Source of the DNA: JACKFE01 sp050248735
Lineage (GTDB): Bacteria > Nitrospirota > Nitrospiria > Nitrospirales > UBA8639
Length of the DNA stretch: 64,000 nt
Reading direction: 5' to 3'
NCBI GenBank assembly: GCA_050248735.1
Contig: JBFWRU010000012.1
Span: 44,543-108,542, forward strand
Shown here: one piece after another, positions 16,978-26,260 of the stretch
How the letters are laid out: each line of letters starts with the position of its first letter
Numbering within the stretch: position 1 is the stretch's first letter
Made by a program: the position numbers and the translations under genes
The notes under the pieces: model-generated
What the model saw: only the letters and a program-made list of their open reading frames with translations
The model's database searches: none
What the model was told of the DNA's origin: nothing

Positions 16978-18216
16978 TTATCCGTCCCAGCCCAATTCGC
17001 GGGCCAATTCCCAGATAAACGAAGAGGAATCCATGACCAGTCCCACCGCTTGAAAGCTTCCACGGTCACTGAGTTTGGTGGGCACGGCGGGATTGATATC
17101 CACACAGACGGTGGGCACCGAGGCTTGCAGCAAATTGCCGGTGGCCACGGCATGCAGCGTGGAGGCGACCAGCAAGGCCAATTCCACACCGGGAATGGCG
17201 GCCCGCATGGCTTCTTGTGCCTTGACGGAATCGGTGATGACATCGGGGAGGGGACCGTCGTCGCGAATGGTTCCGGCCAACACCATATGAACTCCCTGAC
17301 GTACGCAGGCGGCCATGATACCTTCTTTGATCAATCCGCTGTCTACGGCTTTTTGAATGCTTCCCAGTGCCCGCACACGATTAATGGTGCGCAGATGATG
17401 TTCATGCCCATGAGGAACCGAACGGCCGATCCCCAAATTGTATCCCAACGAGGTTCCATACAGGCTGGCCTCCATGTCGTGAGCGGCCAGGGCGTTTCCG
17501 CAAAACAGGACTTGGATGTATCCGGATTCAATAATCCATGACAAGGCTTCCCGGCCCCCCGCATGAACGATGGCCGGCCCCCCCGCGAACAATACCTTGC
17601 CTGATCCTTTGCCGTCTTTTTGGTTTTGGTGGATCAATTTCATCCGCCTGGCGATATCGGCGATGATATGGCGATGGGGACGTTCGGAAGAGACCTGGGC
17701 TTCCATAAATCCGAACACGTCCCGTTCCTTCGGGCGCTCCAGTGGAAAGACCCGAACTCCTTTTCGTCCCGTGACGACGTTGTCGCCTTTTTTCACTGAG
17801 GCCATGGGCACCATCCGTGCGGAAAGTGGCGAGGTGTTCAACACGATGGCCAAATCCATTTCAGGTTGCGGGACATCGATCCATTGGCCTTTCCATCGAA
17901 TGTGGGTCGTGAGATGAGAGGTGGCGTAAAAATCCTCAGGCAAAATTCCATCAGCCGGCGCAGGCACGACGGTACAATCGTGCTCGGTCTCCACCACGGC
18001 CCCATGGGGCTGAATGGATTTCAGAATTTCCTGTAATAACTCGGGAGTGGACGCTTCGATCAGAATGGTGGCATGGGAAGGATCTTCCCGTTGGGTTCCC
18101 ACGGTGATTTCCGTCAGGGTAAATGTCCCCCCCAACATGACAATGGTATCCACCACCTTTGCCAGGATGAGCGAGTCGATAATATGGCCTTGAAGGGTAA
18201 CGATTTGGGTAGTCAT
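16978..18216 (-). CDS. LOR/SDH-domain protein, probable ornithine cyclodeaminase
   Basis: A 412-residue protein matching the LOR/SDH bifunctional conserved domain (TIGR00300 type). It starts MTTQIVTLQGHIIDSLILAK and contains FAGGPAIVHAGG and GNALAAHDMEASLYGTSLG in a Rossmann-like C-terminal half. Members from archaea and the C-terminal part of cyanobacterial AgrE convert ornithine to proline plus ammonia using NAD. It is the first gene of a two-gene unit with the arginine-dihydrolase-like gene 15 bases downstream. Together they would form an arginine-to-proline route. Activity is inferred from family and context. Confidence 0.85.
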   Translation of the reverse strand: MTTQIVTLQGHIIDSLILAKVVDTIVMLGGTFTLTEITVGTQREDPSHATILIEASTPELLQEILKSIQPHGAVVETEHDCTVVPAPADGILPEDFYATSHLTTHIRWKGQWIDVPQPEMDLAIVLNTSPLSARMVPMASVKKGDNVVTGRKGVRVFPLERPKERDVFGFMEAQVSSERPHRHIIADIARRMKLIHQNQKDGKGSGKVLFAGGPAIVHAGGREALSWIIESGYIQVLFCGNALAAHDMEASLYGTSLGYNLGIGRSVPHGHEHHLRTINRVRALGSIQKAVDSGLIKEGIMAACVRQGVHMVLAGTIRDDGPLPDVITDSVKAQEAMRAAIPGVELALLVASTLHAVATGNLLQASVPTVCVDINPAVPTKLSDRGSFQAVGLVMDSSSFIWELARELGWDG

Positions 18217-18328
18217 GACCCTATTCTATCATGGACGGAGTCTTAAGAGAGGCCCTCTCCGAAAAACACGATTTGATTAGAATGCGTGTGAATGCGATGG
18301 TATACTAAGAAATTATGCAAGGAGACCG

Positions 18329-18970
18329 ATGAATTCCAGGGTAAAACACAGACGCCACATAGCAAGCCTTTCTGTCCTGTTAGCGGGGGTGATCCTTTTC
18401 ATATTGGGTTTACACGGTCAGGCCAAGGCCAGCCCGGGGACCGACCTGTTTCAAGAGTTCCTGCAGCACGTTCATGCGCAAATCATCAAAGACAAGCAGG
18501 AGTTTTCGTTGGCCGATACCTGCACGGCCTGGTTTTATAAGCAGCAACAGCATCCCAAGCCCAAAGCCCGGGCCCAAACCGTCCGGTTTATGCTCAGCCA
18601 GCCCATTGATTCAAGTCACGAATGTGCCAAACGCTATCCCGACCTGGAGGCGGCACGGGAAGGATTCGGGAAAGCTCAACAGGAGCTGTCCCTCAGTTTG
18701 ACGTTTTTTCAAATGGTTCTGGTCGGGGACGGGGATGATAATCGGGAGTATAACCTGGAGGAAACTCGTGATGTGGTCGAATCCCTCGGTTTACCATTTT
18801 TCAGTCATCAGCCGGTCACAGAGTATATAGGCCATCTCACCGGTCTTTTCGACCGCATGAGAGCGGAAGTGCAATTTAAAGGGTTAATGGATGGCATGCA
18901 GACGCTGATGAATAAAGGCTATCGGTTTACGGCGGCTGATCAGGAAGGACTGAACGCAGAATTAAAGTGA
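18329..18970 (+). CDS. Secreted protein of unknown function
   Basis: A 213-residue protein with a signal peptide (basic start, SLSVLLAGVILFILGL, cleavage near QAKA-SPG). The mature part is helical and has two cysteines, one in ADTCTAWF and one in HECAKRYPD, which may form a disulfide. GDGDDNREYNLEE resembles an acidic calcium-binding-like loop, but no EF-hand is complete. The ATG has GGAGACCG upstream. I do not recognise the family. Confidence 0.7.
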   Translation: MNSRVKHRRHIASLSVLLAGVILFILGLHGQAKASPGTDLFQEFLQHVHAQIIKDKQEFSLADTCTAWFYKQQQHPKPKARAQTVRFMLSQPIDSSHECAKRYPDLEAAREGFGKAQQELSLSLTFFQMVLVGDGDDNREYNLEETRDVVESLGLPFFSHQPVTEYIGHLTGLFDRMRAEVQFKGLMDGMQTLMNKGYRFTAADQEGLNAELK

Positions 18971-19028
18971 AGGGGATGATAACCCCGCCCTGCCAGCAAA
19001 CTTTTCCCTCAGGTCAATTCATTCATCC

Positions 19029-19676
19029 TTAAGACATCCGTTCGACCGCTTCACGTGATCGGCTTCTCACCGTCTGATCCCAATCTTCTTTCATCATCAC
19101 TTCCAGCTTGGGTTTGGCTTCCTTCGTGCGCATCCGGCAAAATGCCAATGCCGCACTGGCCCGCACATGAGCATGATCGTCCTCCAGCGCCTTCATGAGC
19201 AGGGGAATCGCCGGCTGATGGTTCAAGACGCCGAGATAGCTCGCCGCCATGCCGCGGACCCGATGTTGCTTATCCCCCAATGCCGTTTTGACGGTCCAGA
19301 TAAACAATTCGGCCATGGGGTCTGCCACGGCTTCCAGTCCTTCCCGTTGGAACTGATTGACTTCCACGATCGTAAAGGCCAGGTCCCGTCGTTTATGGGG
19401 AGACGGTTCTTTTTGAAACCGCTGAATGAGCCGGTCCCGCAGCTTGAGGCGGTCCTGATGGGCCCGCCATTTTTTCCAGGCTACCCAGAGTCCTCCGGTG
19501 AGAGCCAAGACGGCCAGGAAAATAGGGATCAGGTCATCGGTAATATAATCCTGCGTGTCAAACGAGAGGTGATTCCAAATCCAGATGCTTGCTACGATGA
19601 TCCCGACTGCCAGGAGGCCAAGAAAGGGATTGATCGCCCGGTTGGTTTCCGATTGGGAATTGGTAGGAGTAGACAT
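19029..19676 (-). CDS. Membrane-anchored HEAT-repeat protein
   Basis: A 215-residue protein with two predicted membrane helices (about 17-35 and 48-66) and a cytosolic C-terminal part made of HEAT-like repeats, for example MAASYLGVLNHQPAIPLLMKAL followed by DDHAHVRASAALAFCRM. Such repeats bind other proteins. It is transcribed away from the metallo-hydrolase gene at 19734. No specific function can be given. Confidence 0.75.
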   Translation of the reverse strand: MSTPTNSQSETNRAINPFLGLLAVGIIVASIWIWNHLSFDTQDYITDDLIPIFLAVLALTGGLWVAWKKWRAHQDRLKLRDRLIQRFQKEPSPHKRRDLAFTIVEVNQFQREGLEAVADPMAELFIWTVKTALGDKQHRVRGMAASYLGVLNHQPAIPLLMKALEDDHAHVRASAALAFCRMRTKEAKPKLEVMMKEDWDQTVRSRSREAVERMS

Positions 19677-19733
19677 ACGCGCAAGCGGGATTGTATTTAC
19701 TGTGTTTGAATGAAGGAGTCGCTTATCACAACC

Positions 19734-20489
19734 ATGAAGATCACCATATTAGGATCAGGAACCAATATGCATCCCCGGCGAGCGGCGGCCGGGTATCTGA
19801 TTGCCACGGATCGGCCTATTGTACTGGATTTTGGTCCCCGAACGCTTCCCAATTTACTGAAAACGGGGCTAGACCGCCATACCATTCAACACCTCGTGTT
19901 TACGCACTATCATGCGGATCATTTTTCTGATTTTATTACTTTTTTCTTCGATGCGGTATGCCATGCCCTGTACGGGGGAGGGTCCAGGGGCCCATTGCAT
20001 ATTTATGGCCCGCCCGGCACCAAACGGCTCTTGGGAACTTTGCTGGCCACTATTCCTGTCTTCTCCAATGCCCCGTTTAAAGTGGTCCTCAAGGAGGTGC
20101 ACCGTCGTCCTTTTCATATCGGTCAGACGGAGATCACCCCTATCCCGATGTCGCATACGGACAGCCAGGTGTGCTTAGGGTATCGATTCGCTTACCAAGG
20201 TCGAACGGCCGCGTTTTCCGGTGATGCCATGGCCAGTCCCAACTTGGTCAAAATATGCCGGGGAGTCGATGTGGCCGTGATGGATTGTTCATTTTCGTCA
20301 CGCAGTCCGGGTGCCAGCCATATGCATGCTGAACAATGCGGGAAAGTGGCCAGTGAAGCCCAGGTAAAAAAGCTCGTGCTGTCCCATTTTTATCTCCTGG
20401 CGGATCGGTCCAATGTCGTGAAGCAGGCGGGAAAGTATTTCTCCGGGAAGATTATTAAGGCCAAAGACCTGTTGCGCCTTCAGGTTTGA
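19734..20489 (+). CDS. MBL-fold metal-dependent hydrolase (RNase Z-like)
   Basis: The domain starts MKITILGSGT at ATG 19734; the frame also allows an ATG at 19710, and an AAGGAG lies between the two. The protein (about 251 residues) has the zinc motif THYHADHFSD, a second His in PMSHTDS, AFSGDAM, and LSHFYLL at the end. This is the RNase Z/ribonuclease-like branch of the metallo-beta-lactamase fold. RNase Z itself usually has an exosite arm that is not obvious here, so it may be a hydrolase of unknown substrate. Confidence 0.85.
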   Translation: MKITILGSGTNMHPRRAAAGYLIATDRPIVLDFGPRTLPNLLKTGLDRHTIQHLVFTHYHADHFSDFITFFFDAVCHALYGGGSRGPLHIYGPPGTKRLLGTLLATIPVFSNAPFKVVLKEVHRRPFHIGQTEITPIPMSHTDSQVCLGYRFAYQGRTAAFSGDAMASPNLVKICRGVDVAVMDCSFSSRSPGASHMHAEQCGKVASEAQVKKLVLSHFYLLADRSNVVKQAGKYFSGKIIKAKDLLRLQV

Positions 20490-20496
20490 TGCCCGA

Positions 20497-21336
20497 TTAG
20501 GCATCCAATCCGGTCAGAAGAGCCTTCACCCGTCGCACCATTGTTTCCTGACGCGTTTCCTCATACACCCCGAGTAAATTCCGTAGCATGCGGGACAGGA
20601 TGGCCGGAGTCGCTGTCCGCTCCAAATAGTGCGGATGAAATTCCAACCCGGCAGCCTCGATAAATTTCCGGCAATCGTATTCTTTTAGGAACGCCCCTCC
20701 GTTAAAGGTATCCACAAAGAGCGGCGGGGTGACTCCCTCAATCCGGACGACAAAATGCCCCGGCATCCCCACTCCGACCACGGGTAGCCCGACCCGCTTT
20801 CCCACAAACACATAGAGAGCCGAAAGCGTGATAGGAATGCCCTGCCGTCGTTCAAGGACGAGGTGCATGAAGCTGTTATCCGGGTCGTAATAATGTTCCT
20901 GGTTACCGGAATATCCTTTATCTTTAAACAGAAACATGGCCAAGTGCTGGGCGGCTTCTTTTGCTGAAATGGATTCAATGTTCCATTTGGTTCGGAATTC
21001 TTGCGCGAGTTGATCAAGAAGAGTCCGGTAGTGCGAGATGTTGAGCGTCGGATCGCGGAGTTGTGAGATGAGGAATGCCCCTTGTTCCCAATCAAGCGAT
21101 GCCTGAAGGATACCTTGTTGAAAGGTGTCCAGGAGTTTTGGGAAGTGAATTTCCTCGACGACCCAATTGAGGAGAGGAGAGAGGGGCTGGTGTTCCGCTT
21201 GGGCGGTTTCCAGGAACGGCAACACGGGTGGACCCATCTTGACCAGTTCTTCCTGAATCGTGCGGGCGATGTGCTCGTCGGGATCCGACAGTAAACGCAA
21301 CAGGGCTTGCACGCGTTCTGGGGAAGGAGGATTCAA
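20497..21336 (-). CDS. SirB1-like transglutaminase-fold protein
   Basis: A 279-residue protein of the SirB1 family. The helical N-terminus is followed by a transglutaminase-like region with YYDPDNSFMHLVLERRQGIPITLSALY and VVGVGMPGHFVVRIEG, and a TPR-like tail. Family members are usually catalytically inactive; no nucleophilic Cys is visible where expected. It is the last of four closely spaced minus-strand genes with the ABC transporter upstream. Confidence 0.85.
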   Translation of the reverse strand: MNPPSPERVQALLRLLSDPDEHIARTIQEELVKMGPPVLPFLETAQAEHQPLSPLLNWVVEEIHFPKLLDTFQQGILQASLDWEQGAFLISQLRDPTLNISHYRTLLDQLAQEFRTKWNIESISAKEAAQHLAMFLFKDKGYSGNQEHYYDPDNSFMHLVLERRQGIPITLSALYVFVGKRVGLPVVGVGMPGHFVVRIEGVTPPLFVDTFNGGAFLKEYDCRKFIEAAGLEFHPHYLERTATPAILSRMLRNLLGVYEETRQETMVRRVKALLTGLDA

Positions 21337-21363
21337 CGGCGGTATGACATCAGAAGAAAAAAG

Positions 21364-22143
21364 TTATCCCACCGTTCGTTTGAAGGCTGTAGCGCCGCCA
21401 TAGAGGCAGAGAGCGTCAAAGACGGCAAGGACGACCAGGGCGATGGCTACTTGGGGGAGAGCCTCGCTCCAGCCGGAAAGAATCAACGGTCGGATGGCAT
21501 CAATGACCCAGGTCATGGGGTTGAAGAAGGCCAGCGTTTTCATCCACCCCGGCATGGCCACCAAGGGGACGAGAGCAGAGCTCAGAAAGATCATGGGGAG
21601 GGAGAGGAAGCCCAGCACCGAGAAGAAATCTCCGTGACTTTTCACGGAAAACGCCATTGCCATGGAAATGGCGGTGAGTCCGACACCAAAGAGCATGCCG
21701 ATGACCAGGATCAGGGCGATCCCTAAAATCCCGGTTTCGGCGCTTACGCCAAACAAAAAGGCGACTCCCAGAATGACCAGAATTTGCATGGCCGTGATGG
21801 CCATCACAAACAGAAAGCGGCTGAGGATGACGGAGGATCGTCGAATGGGTGTGGCCATCAATCGTTCCAGAAATCCGTTTTCTTTATCGAACAGGAGATC
21901 CACGCCACCGGCCAGGCCGTTATTGAGTACGGTCATGACGACCACGCCGGCTGCCAGAAAGCTCATATAATTCGGGGCTTGCACCACCTGGATATCCGCG
22001 GCGCGTTGGAACAGGTTGCCAAAAAATATCAGCCAAAACAGCATGGGTTGGATCAGGGTGAACAACATGCTGAATTTTTCACGGCTCAGCCGTTTCACCC
22101 ATCGATTGGTTAAGGCGAGGACTTCCTGTATTTGCTCTTGCAT
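21364..22143 (-). CDS. ABC-2 type exporter permease
   Basis: A 259-residue integral membrane protein with six predicted helices and the ABC-2 C-terminal segment around FFNPMTWVIDAIRPL. It pairs with the ATPase encoded 40 bases upstream. The set resembles DrrAB-type drug or lipid exporters. Substrate not predictable. Confidence 0.9.
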   Translation of the reverse strand: MQEQIQEVLALTNRWVKRLSREKFSMLFTLIQPMLFWLIFFGNLFQRAADIQVVQAPNYMSFLAAGVVVMTVLNNGLAGGVDLLFDKENGFLERLMATPIRRSSVILSRFLFVMAITAMQILVILGVAFLFGVSAETGILGIALILVIGMLFGVGLTAISMAMAFSVKSHGDFFSVLGFLSLPMIFLSSALVPLVAMPGWMKTLAFFNPMTWVIDAIRPLILSGWSEALPQVAIALVVLAVFDALCLYGGATAFKRTVG

Positions 22144-22183
22144 GAAGAAACCTTTCGAAAAAATAAGGGGGAGGGATGCCGGA

Positions 22184-23158
22184 TTAGTCTGTGGATTCCT
22201 GGAGTTGGTCTTTCATGGATCGTCCCGTATGGGCCACAAACACGTCATCCAGTCGGGGACGGTGGTACTCGATCCCATCCAACCGGCATCCGACTTTGCC
22301 CGCGGTTTCTAAAATGGCCGGAAGGGCTTTTTCGGGTCCGTCCACACGGATATCCAGGCCCTGTTCTCTCGGTGTGATTGCCCGGACACTTGGCAACGTT
22401 TTGAGAGCGGTCGTCAGTTTTTCCAGAATTTGAGGGGTCGGATCTCCCAGGGTGAGCCAAACGCCATCTCCGCCCAAACTGGCTTTCAGGTCTTTGGGGG
22501 AGCCGATGGCACGGATTTGGCCGCGATCGATGATTGCCAGCCGGTCACACAGTTGGTCCGCTTCGTCCAAATAATTGGTCGTCATCACAATCGTGATTCC
22601 TTGATCCCGCAACTGGCGGACATATTCCCAAATATTCAACCGGCTCTGCACGTCAAGTCCCAGGGTGGGCTCATCGAGAAATAAGACTTTGGGATTGGGC
22701 AGAAGGCCGCAGGCAATGTCCAGTTTGCGTTTCATGCCGCCGGAATATCCTTTGGCCACACGGTCGGCATGCTCTTCCAGCCCTACCAGTTTGAGGAGGC
22801 TGTCAATCCGTGTTCGGGCCTCGTCTTTTTTGAGATGGTACAGGTCAGCCAGGAGCAGCAGATGTTCACGACCGGTCAGGAATCGATCAATGGCCCGTTC
22901 CTGCGGCACGTATCCAATATTACGTCTGACGGTATCCGCGTCTTCCACCACGTCCCGCCCGAAGATTTTGGCGGTTCCGGAGGTCGGTTTCAGGGTCGTA
23001 ATCAAAATGCGCAGGGTGGTACTTTTCCCGGCTCCGTTTGGTCCCAGAAGACCGAAAATTTCCCCCTCATGAATGGTCAGGGAAAGGTTATCCACGGCTT
23101 TGACCCCGTCATAAACCTTTCCAAGCCCTTTTATCTCAATGGCAATAGGAGAAGACAT
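22184..23158 (-). CDS. ABC transporter ATPase (DrrA-like)
   Basis: A 324-residue ATPase with Walker A GPNGAGKST, signature YSGGMKRKLDIA, Walker B VLFLDEPTLGLD and a switch His region (TTNYLDEADQL). The extra C-terminal domain of about 90 residues is typical of the DrrA/daunorubicin-resistance branch. The start codon is five bases after the stop of the LON-domain gene, and the permease follows, so it is the second gene of a four-gene operon. Confidence 0.93.
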   Translation of the reverse strand: MSSPIAIEIKGLGKVYDGVKAVDNLSLTIHEGEIFGLLGPNGAGKSTTLRILITTLKPTSGTAKIFGRDVVEDADTVRRNIGYVPQERAIDRFLTGREHLLLLADLYHLKKDEARTRIDSLLKLVGLEEHADRVAKGYSGGMKRKLDIACGLLPNPKVLFLDEPTLGLDVQSRLNIWEYVRQLRDQGITIVMTTNYLDEADQLCDRLAIIDRGQIRAIGSPKDLKASLGGDGVWLTLGDPTPQILEKLTTALKTLPSVRAITPREQGLDIRVDGPEKALPAILETAGKVGCRLDGIEYHRPRLDDVFVAHTGRSMKDQLQESTD

Positions 23159-23163
23159 CTCGA

Positions 23164-23823
23164 TTATTCCTGATTTAATGGGAGGTCGGCCAATTTAAAT
23201 CGCAGTAAATCCGTTAACCGGCGGGCTTGTTGAGTGAGGTCATCCGACTCCAGAAGGAATTGTTTTTCCAGGGAAGAAAAATCCAGGCCTGCTGACAAGT
23301 TATTGACCAGAATCGAGTCCGTCAATTGTCCGGTGTTAATGATCTGAGAGAGTTCCGTGGCCTTCCTCCATTGTAAATATTCCTGGGCTACCGATTCTAA
23401 TTGCATGCGGATGTCCACCGTGAGAGACGGCGGAGGGGCCGGAGGCCGCAGGGTGGTCTTGGCTTTACGATACAGCGTGGGGGTCGCTTGTTCCATATAC
23501 GTGCAGCGTTGGAGGCCTTGAAGCACGATATTGTAACGTCCGTCCGACAATTTATGTAAACTGATAATACGCCCCACACATCCCAGATCGTGAATCGGCG
23601 GGTTTTCATAATAATGTTCCTCCCATCCATCCTTCAGGAGGGCCATCCCGATGCAATGTCCCTGGCTTGAGGCGTCTTGAACCATTTCCCGGTATCGAGG
23701 CTCGAAAATATGCAACGGGAGATAGGTTTCCGGGAAAAAGACAATGGAAGGAAGGGGGAAAACGGGAATAATGTCAGGTATGGGAAACGTCTGCGATTCT
23801 GTTGGGGAAAATTCCAAAGACAT
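23164..23823 (-). CDS. LON N-terminal-like substrate-binding domain protein
   Basis: A 219-residue protein consisting of the LON substrate-binding (PUA-like) domain without the protease: IPVFPLPSIVFFPETYLPLHIFEPRYREM near residues 17-45, then GCVGRI and the helical tail. Stand-alone proteins of this kind are common and their role is not settled. First gene of the 23823-20497 operon. Confidence 0.88.
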   Translation of the reverse strand: MSLEFSPTESQTFPIPDIIPVFPLPSIVFFPETYLPLHIFEPRYREMVQDASSQGHCIGMALLKDGWEEHYYENPPIHDLGCVGRIISLHKLSDGRYNIVLQGLQRCTYMEQATPTLYRKAKTTLRPPAPPPSLTVDIRMQLESVAQEYLQWRKATELSQIINTGQLTDSILVNNLSAGLDFSSLEKQFLLESDDLTQQARRLTDLLRFKLADLPLNQE

Positions 23824-23921
23824 GCGGTACGATAGCCGAGCATTTTCGCCAAAGTCAACGTAATTGATCGAAGTGAATACCTGTGCAAGACTGTAAAAAT
23901 ACCTGTGGAGACAGGATTTTG

Positions 23922-25142
23922 ATGGAGTGGGGACTGCGTGGTATAACCCCCACTTCTATGTGGGCTGGGGTTTCTTCCAACTCTCCTGACATAACCGGCA
24001 AGAGAAGAAAAATCCGGTCTGGATCCCTCTGGAAACTTTTAACGGGCTTGTGTTTTTTGGCCCTGGGCGGGTCCGTGTGGGTCTTCGCCCAAGAGGGACC
24101 CGCCTTTTCTCCGGCTCGACCGGGATATGACTATGCCTTTCCCCGCGATCACGGCAGCCACGAAGCCTTTCAGACGGAATGGTGGTATTTTACCGGCCAT
24201 CTATTTACAGAAACCGGGCGGCGATTCGGGTATGAACTCACCTTTTTCCGTCGCGGGGTTGACCATCCGGATGCCTGGAAAAATCCCTCGTCTTGGGCGA
24301 TTCGTCACCTGTATTTGGCCCATTTTGCCCTCACCGATGAATCTGCCAATCAATTCCGGATGGCAGAAAAGATCAGCCGGGCTGGTATTCGGAAAGCCGG
24401 AGCCCAAACGGACAATCTGCATGTGTGGATTGACCGGTGGTCGGTGCAAGCCATTCCCGGGCACCCGCGCCGATTTCACCTGAAGGCCCAGGGGGAGGGT
24501 TTCGGGATTGACCTGGAAGTGGAATCACGCAAACCGCCTGTCGTGCACGGAGTCGGAGGCGTCAGTAAAAAAGGCGAACGAGCCGGTGAGACCTCGCATT
24601 ATTACTCCTTGACCCGCCTTTCTACTAAAGGCACCGTTCGGGTGGAAGAGGCTTTGCTGTCTGTGGAGGGTGAGAGTTGGATGGACCATGAGTTCGGTTC
24701 GGCCGATTTGGCCGAAGGTTTGGTTGGATGGGACTGGTTCAGTATTCAATTGGCCAATGACCAGGAAATCATGGCGTACTGGCTCCGGGAAGCCAATGGG
24801 GAGTTTGCACCGGCCTCCAGTGGAACGGTGGTGAATCCTGATGGGTCTTCGCAGGCCCTGACTCGTGGCGAGATGGAAATGACGGTGGAAAAGCATTGGA
24901 CCAGTTCCCGAAGCGGGGCCCGATATCCTAATCAATGGCAGCTTAGGATTCCATCAAGGGAGATCGTGCTGCACCTGGTTCCTCGAATGGCCGACCAGGA
25001 ATTGGTGACGGCACGAAGTACCGGAGTTACCTATTGGGAGGGAGCCGTGGATGTGACGGGTACGTGGAAAGGGCATTCCATCGAGGGGCGTGGTTATGTT
25101 GAACTGACCGGCTATGCCAAGCCGTATGAGCCTGGATCCTGA
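23922..25142 (+). CDS. CrtC/AttH-like lipocalin-fold secreted protein
   Basis: A roughly 406-residue protein with a hydrophobic leader (LWKLLTGLCFLALGGSVWVFAQ) and the CrtC N-terminal lipocalin-like domain: EAFQTEWWYFTGHL, RFGYELTFFRRGV, then SWMDHEFGSADLAEGLVGWDWFSIQL. The family includes carotenoid 1,2-hydratase and AttH-like envelope proteins. No carotenoid genes are nearby, so a lipid-binding or hydratase role at the envelope is more likely. The start is uncertain (ATG 23883, 23922 or 23958). The BNR-repeat lipoprotein follows 34 bases downstream. Confidence 0.85.
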   Translation: MEWGLRGITPTSMWAGVSSNSPDITGKRRKIRSGSLWKLLTGLCFLALGGSVWVFAQEGPAFSPARPGYDYAFPRDHGSHEAFQTEWWYFTGHLFTETGRRFGYELTFFRRGVDHPDAWKNPSSWAIRHLYLAHFALTDESANQFRMAEKISRAGIRKAGAQTDNLHVWIDRWSVQAIPGHPRRFHLKAQGEGFGIDLEVESRKPPVVHGVGGVSKKGERAGETSHYYSLTRLSTKGTVRVEEALLSVEGESWMDHEFGSADLAEGLVGWDWFSIQLANDQEIMAYWLREANGEFAPASSGTVVNPDGSSQALTRGEMEMTVEKHWTSSRSGARYPNQWQLRIPSREIVLHLVPRMADQELVTARSTGVTYWEGAVDVTGTWKGHSIEGRGYVELTGYAKPYEPGS

Positions 25143-25176
25143 TGGTTCGCGCTGAAGCACTCACAGGGGAGGATTC

Positions 25177-26226
25177 ATGCCGGGTGTTTTGAGATTTTGT
25201 GTGATTGGTTGGTCAGGGCTGATTCTCATCCTGGGGCTGCTGGGTTGTGGATCCCGTAGCGACACGGTGGTCTCCATTGCGTTGCATCCTACCAAGCCCA
25301 ATATTCTCTATGTGGCGACAGATGAGGCGGTATACAAATCATCCGATACCGGAGCGACCTGGCAACGGTTAGCGGATGATCTGAGTCGAACGCGTGTCAT
25401 CAGCCTGGCTGTCGATCCTGTCTTGCCGGCAAATGTGTTTGCCGGGACCATGGGCGATGGCACCTACAAAAGCTCGGATGGGGGACGAACCTGGCATCAA
25501 TTTAATGAAGGGATTCAAAAAGGCACGATTTCGGCCATTGTGAATCATCTGGTGTTCAATCCCCTCGGTACGGAGATGATCTATGCCGCCACAACCGTTG
25601 GAGTCTTTCGCAGTATGGATGGGGGCCGAACCTGGAAAGAGCGGATGAACGGCATGAATGAAGTGAGTTTTGTCGTGACCCTGGCCATTGATCCGCAACG
25701 CCCAAACGTGTTGTTCGCCGGGACGACGGGAGGGGTCTATCGCACGACTAACGCCACGGAAACCTGGGAAAAGAAAACCACCGGGATGGTGGCGTTTGAT
25801 GCCAAGATGGCCTCAATGGCCTTGGGTGTGAATGGCATCGTGATCGACCCCACCAATAGCGACATTGTGTACGCCGGTACCACCAAGGGTCTGTATAAAT
25901 CCATGGATCAGGGCGAGCATTGGACCAAGATCGAAGGAAGCATTGCAGATTCCTATGTCAGTGCGATTCAGTTTGACCCGGTCAAGCCTTCTGTTTTGTA
26001 TCTGGCGACGAGCGACCGGGTTCAAAAAAGTGAAGATTCAGGAGCGACCTGGCAGCCCATGACCACGGGGTTGGATGCCACGAGTATCCGGAGCCTGCAG
26101 GTGAGTCCCCAGGATTCCCGGATCCTCTATGTGGGCACCAACGGTGGCGGACTGTATCGGAGCCTAAACGGAGGAGAAACCTGGGCAAGATTACCGCTCA
26201 CTCCGGCGGTTGAAAAAGAAATGTGA
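25177..26226 (+). CDS. BNR/sortilin-like beta-propeller lipoprotein
   Basis: A 349-residue protein with a signal sequence and lipobox LLGC (about residue 24). The mature part is built of repeated propeller blades of the pattern ILYVAT…YKSSDTGATWQ, with Asp-box-like S-x-D-x-G-x-T-W motifs recurring about every 45-50 residues (KSSDTGATW, KSSDGGRTW, RSMDGGRTW, KSMDQGEHW, KSEDSGATW, RSLNGGETW). Ligands are unknown. It is probably co-transcribed with the CrtC-like gene. A GGGGAGG ribosome site precedes the ATG. Confidence 0.88.
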   Translation: MPGVLRFCVIGWSGLILILGLLGCGSRSDTVVSIALHPTKPNILYVATDEAVYKSSDTGATWQRLADDLSRTRVISLAVDPVLPANVFAGTMGDGTYKSSDGGRTWHQFNEGIQKGTISAIVNHLVFNPLGTEMIYAATTVGVFRSMDGGRTWKERMNGMNEVSFVVTLAIDPQRPNVLFAGTTGGVYRTTNATETWEKKTTGMVAFDAKMASMALGVNGIVIDPTNSDIVYAGTTKGLYKSMDQGEHWTKIEGSIADSYVSAIQFDPVKPSVLYLATSDRVQKSEDSGATWQPMTTGLDATSIRSLQVSPQDSRILYVGTNGGGLYRSLNGGETWARLPLTPAVEKEM

Positions 26227-26260
26227 AGACTTCATGTTTCATGATGGTGCTGTCTATTGT

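Noticed and set aside
21307..21726. Plus-strand frame rich in Glu and His inside the ABC permease
   Set aside because: Antisense shadow of the transporter gene; composition typical of reversed membrane-protein codons.
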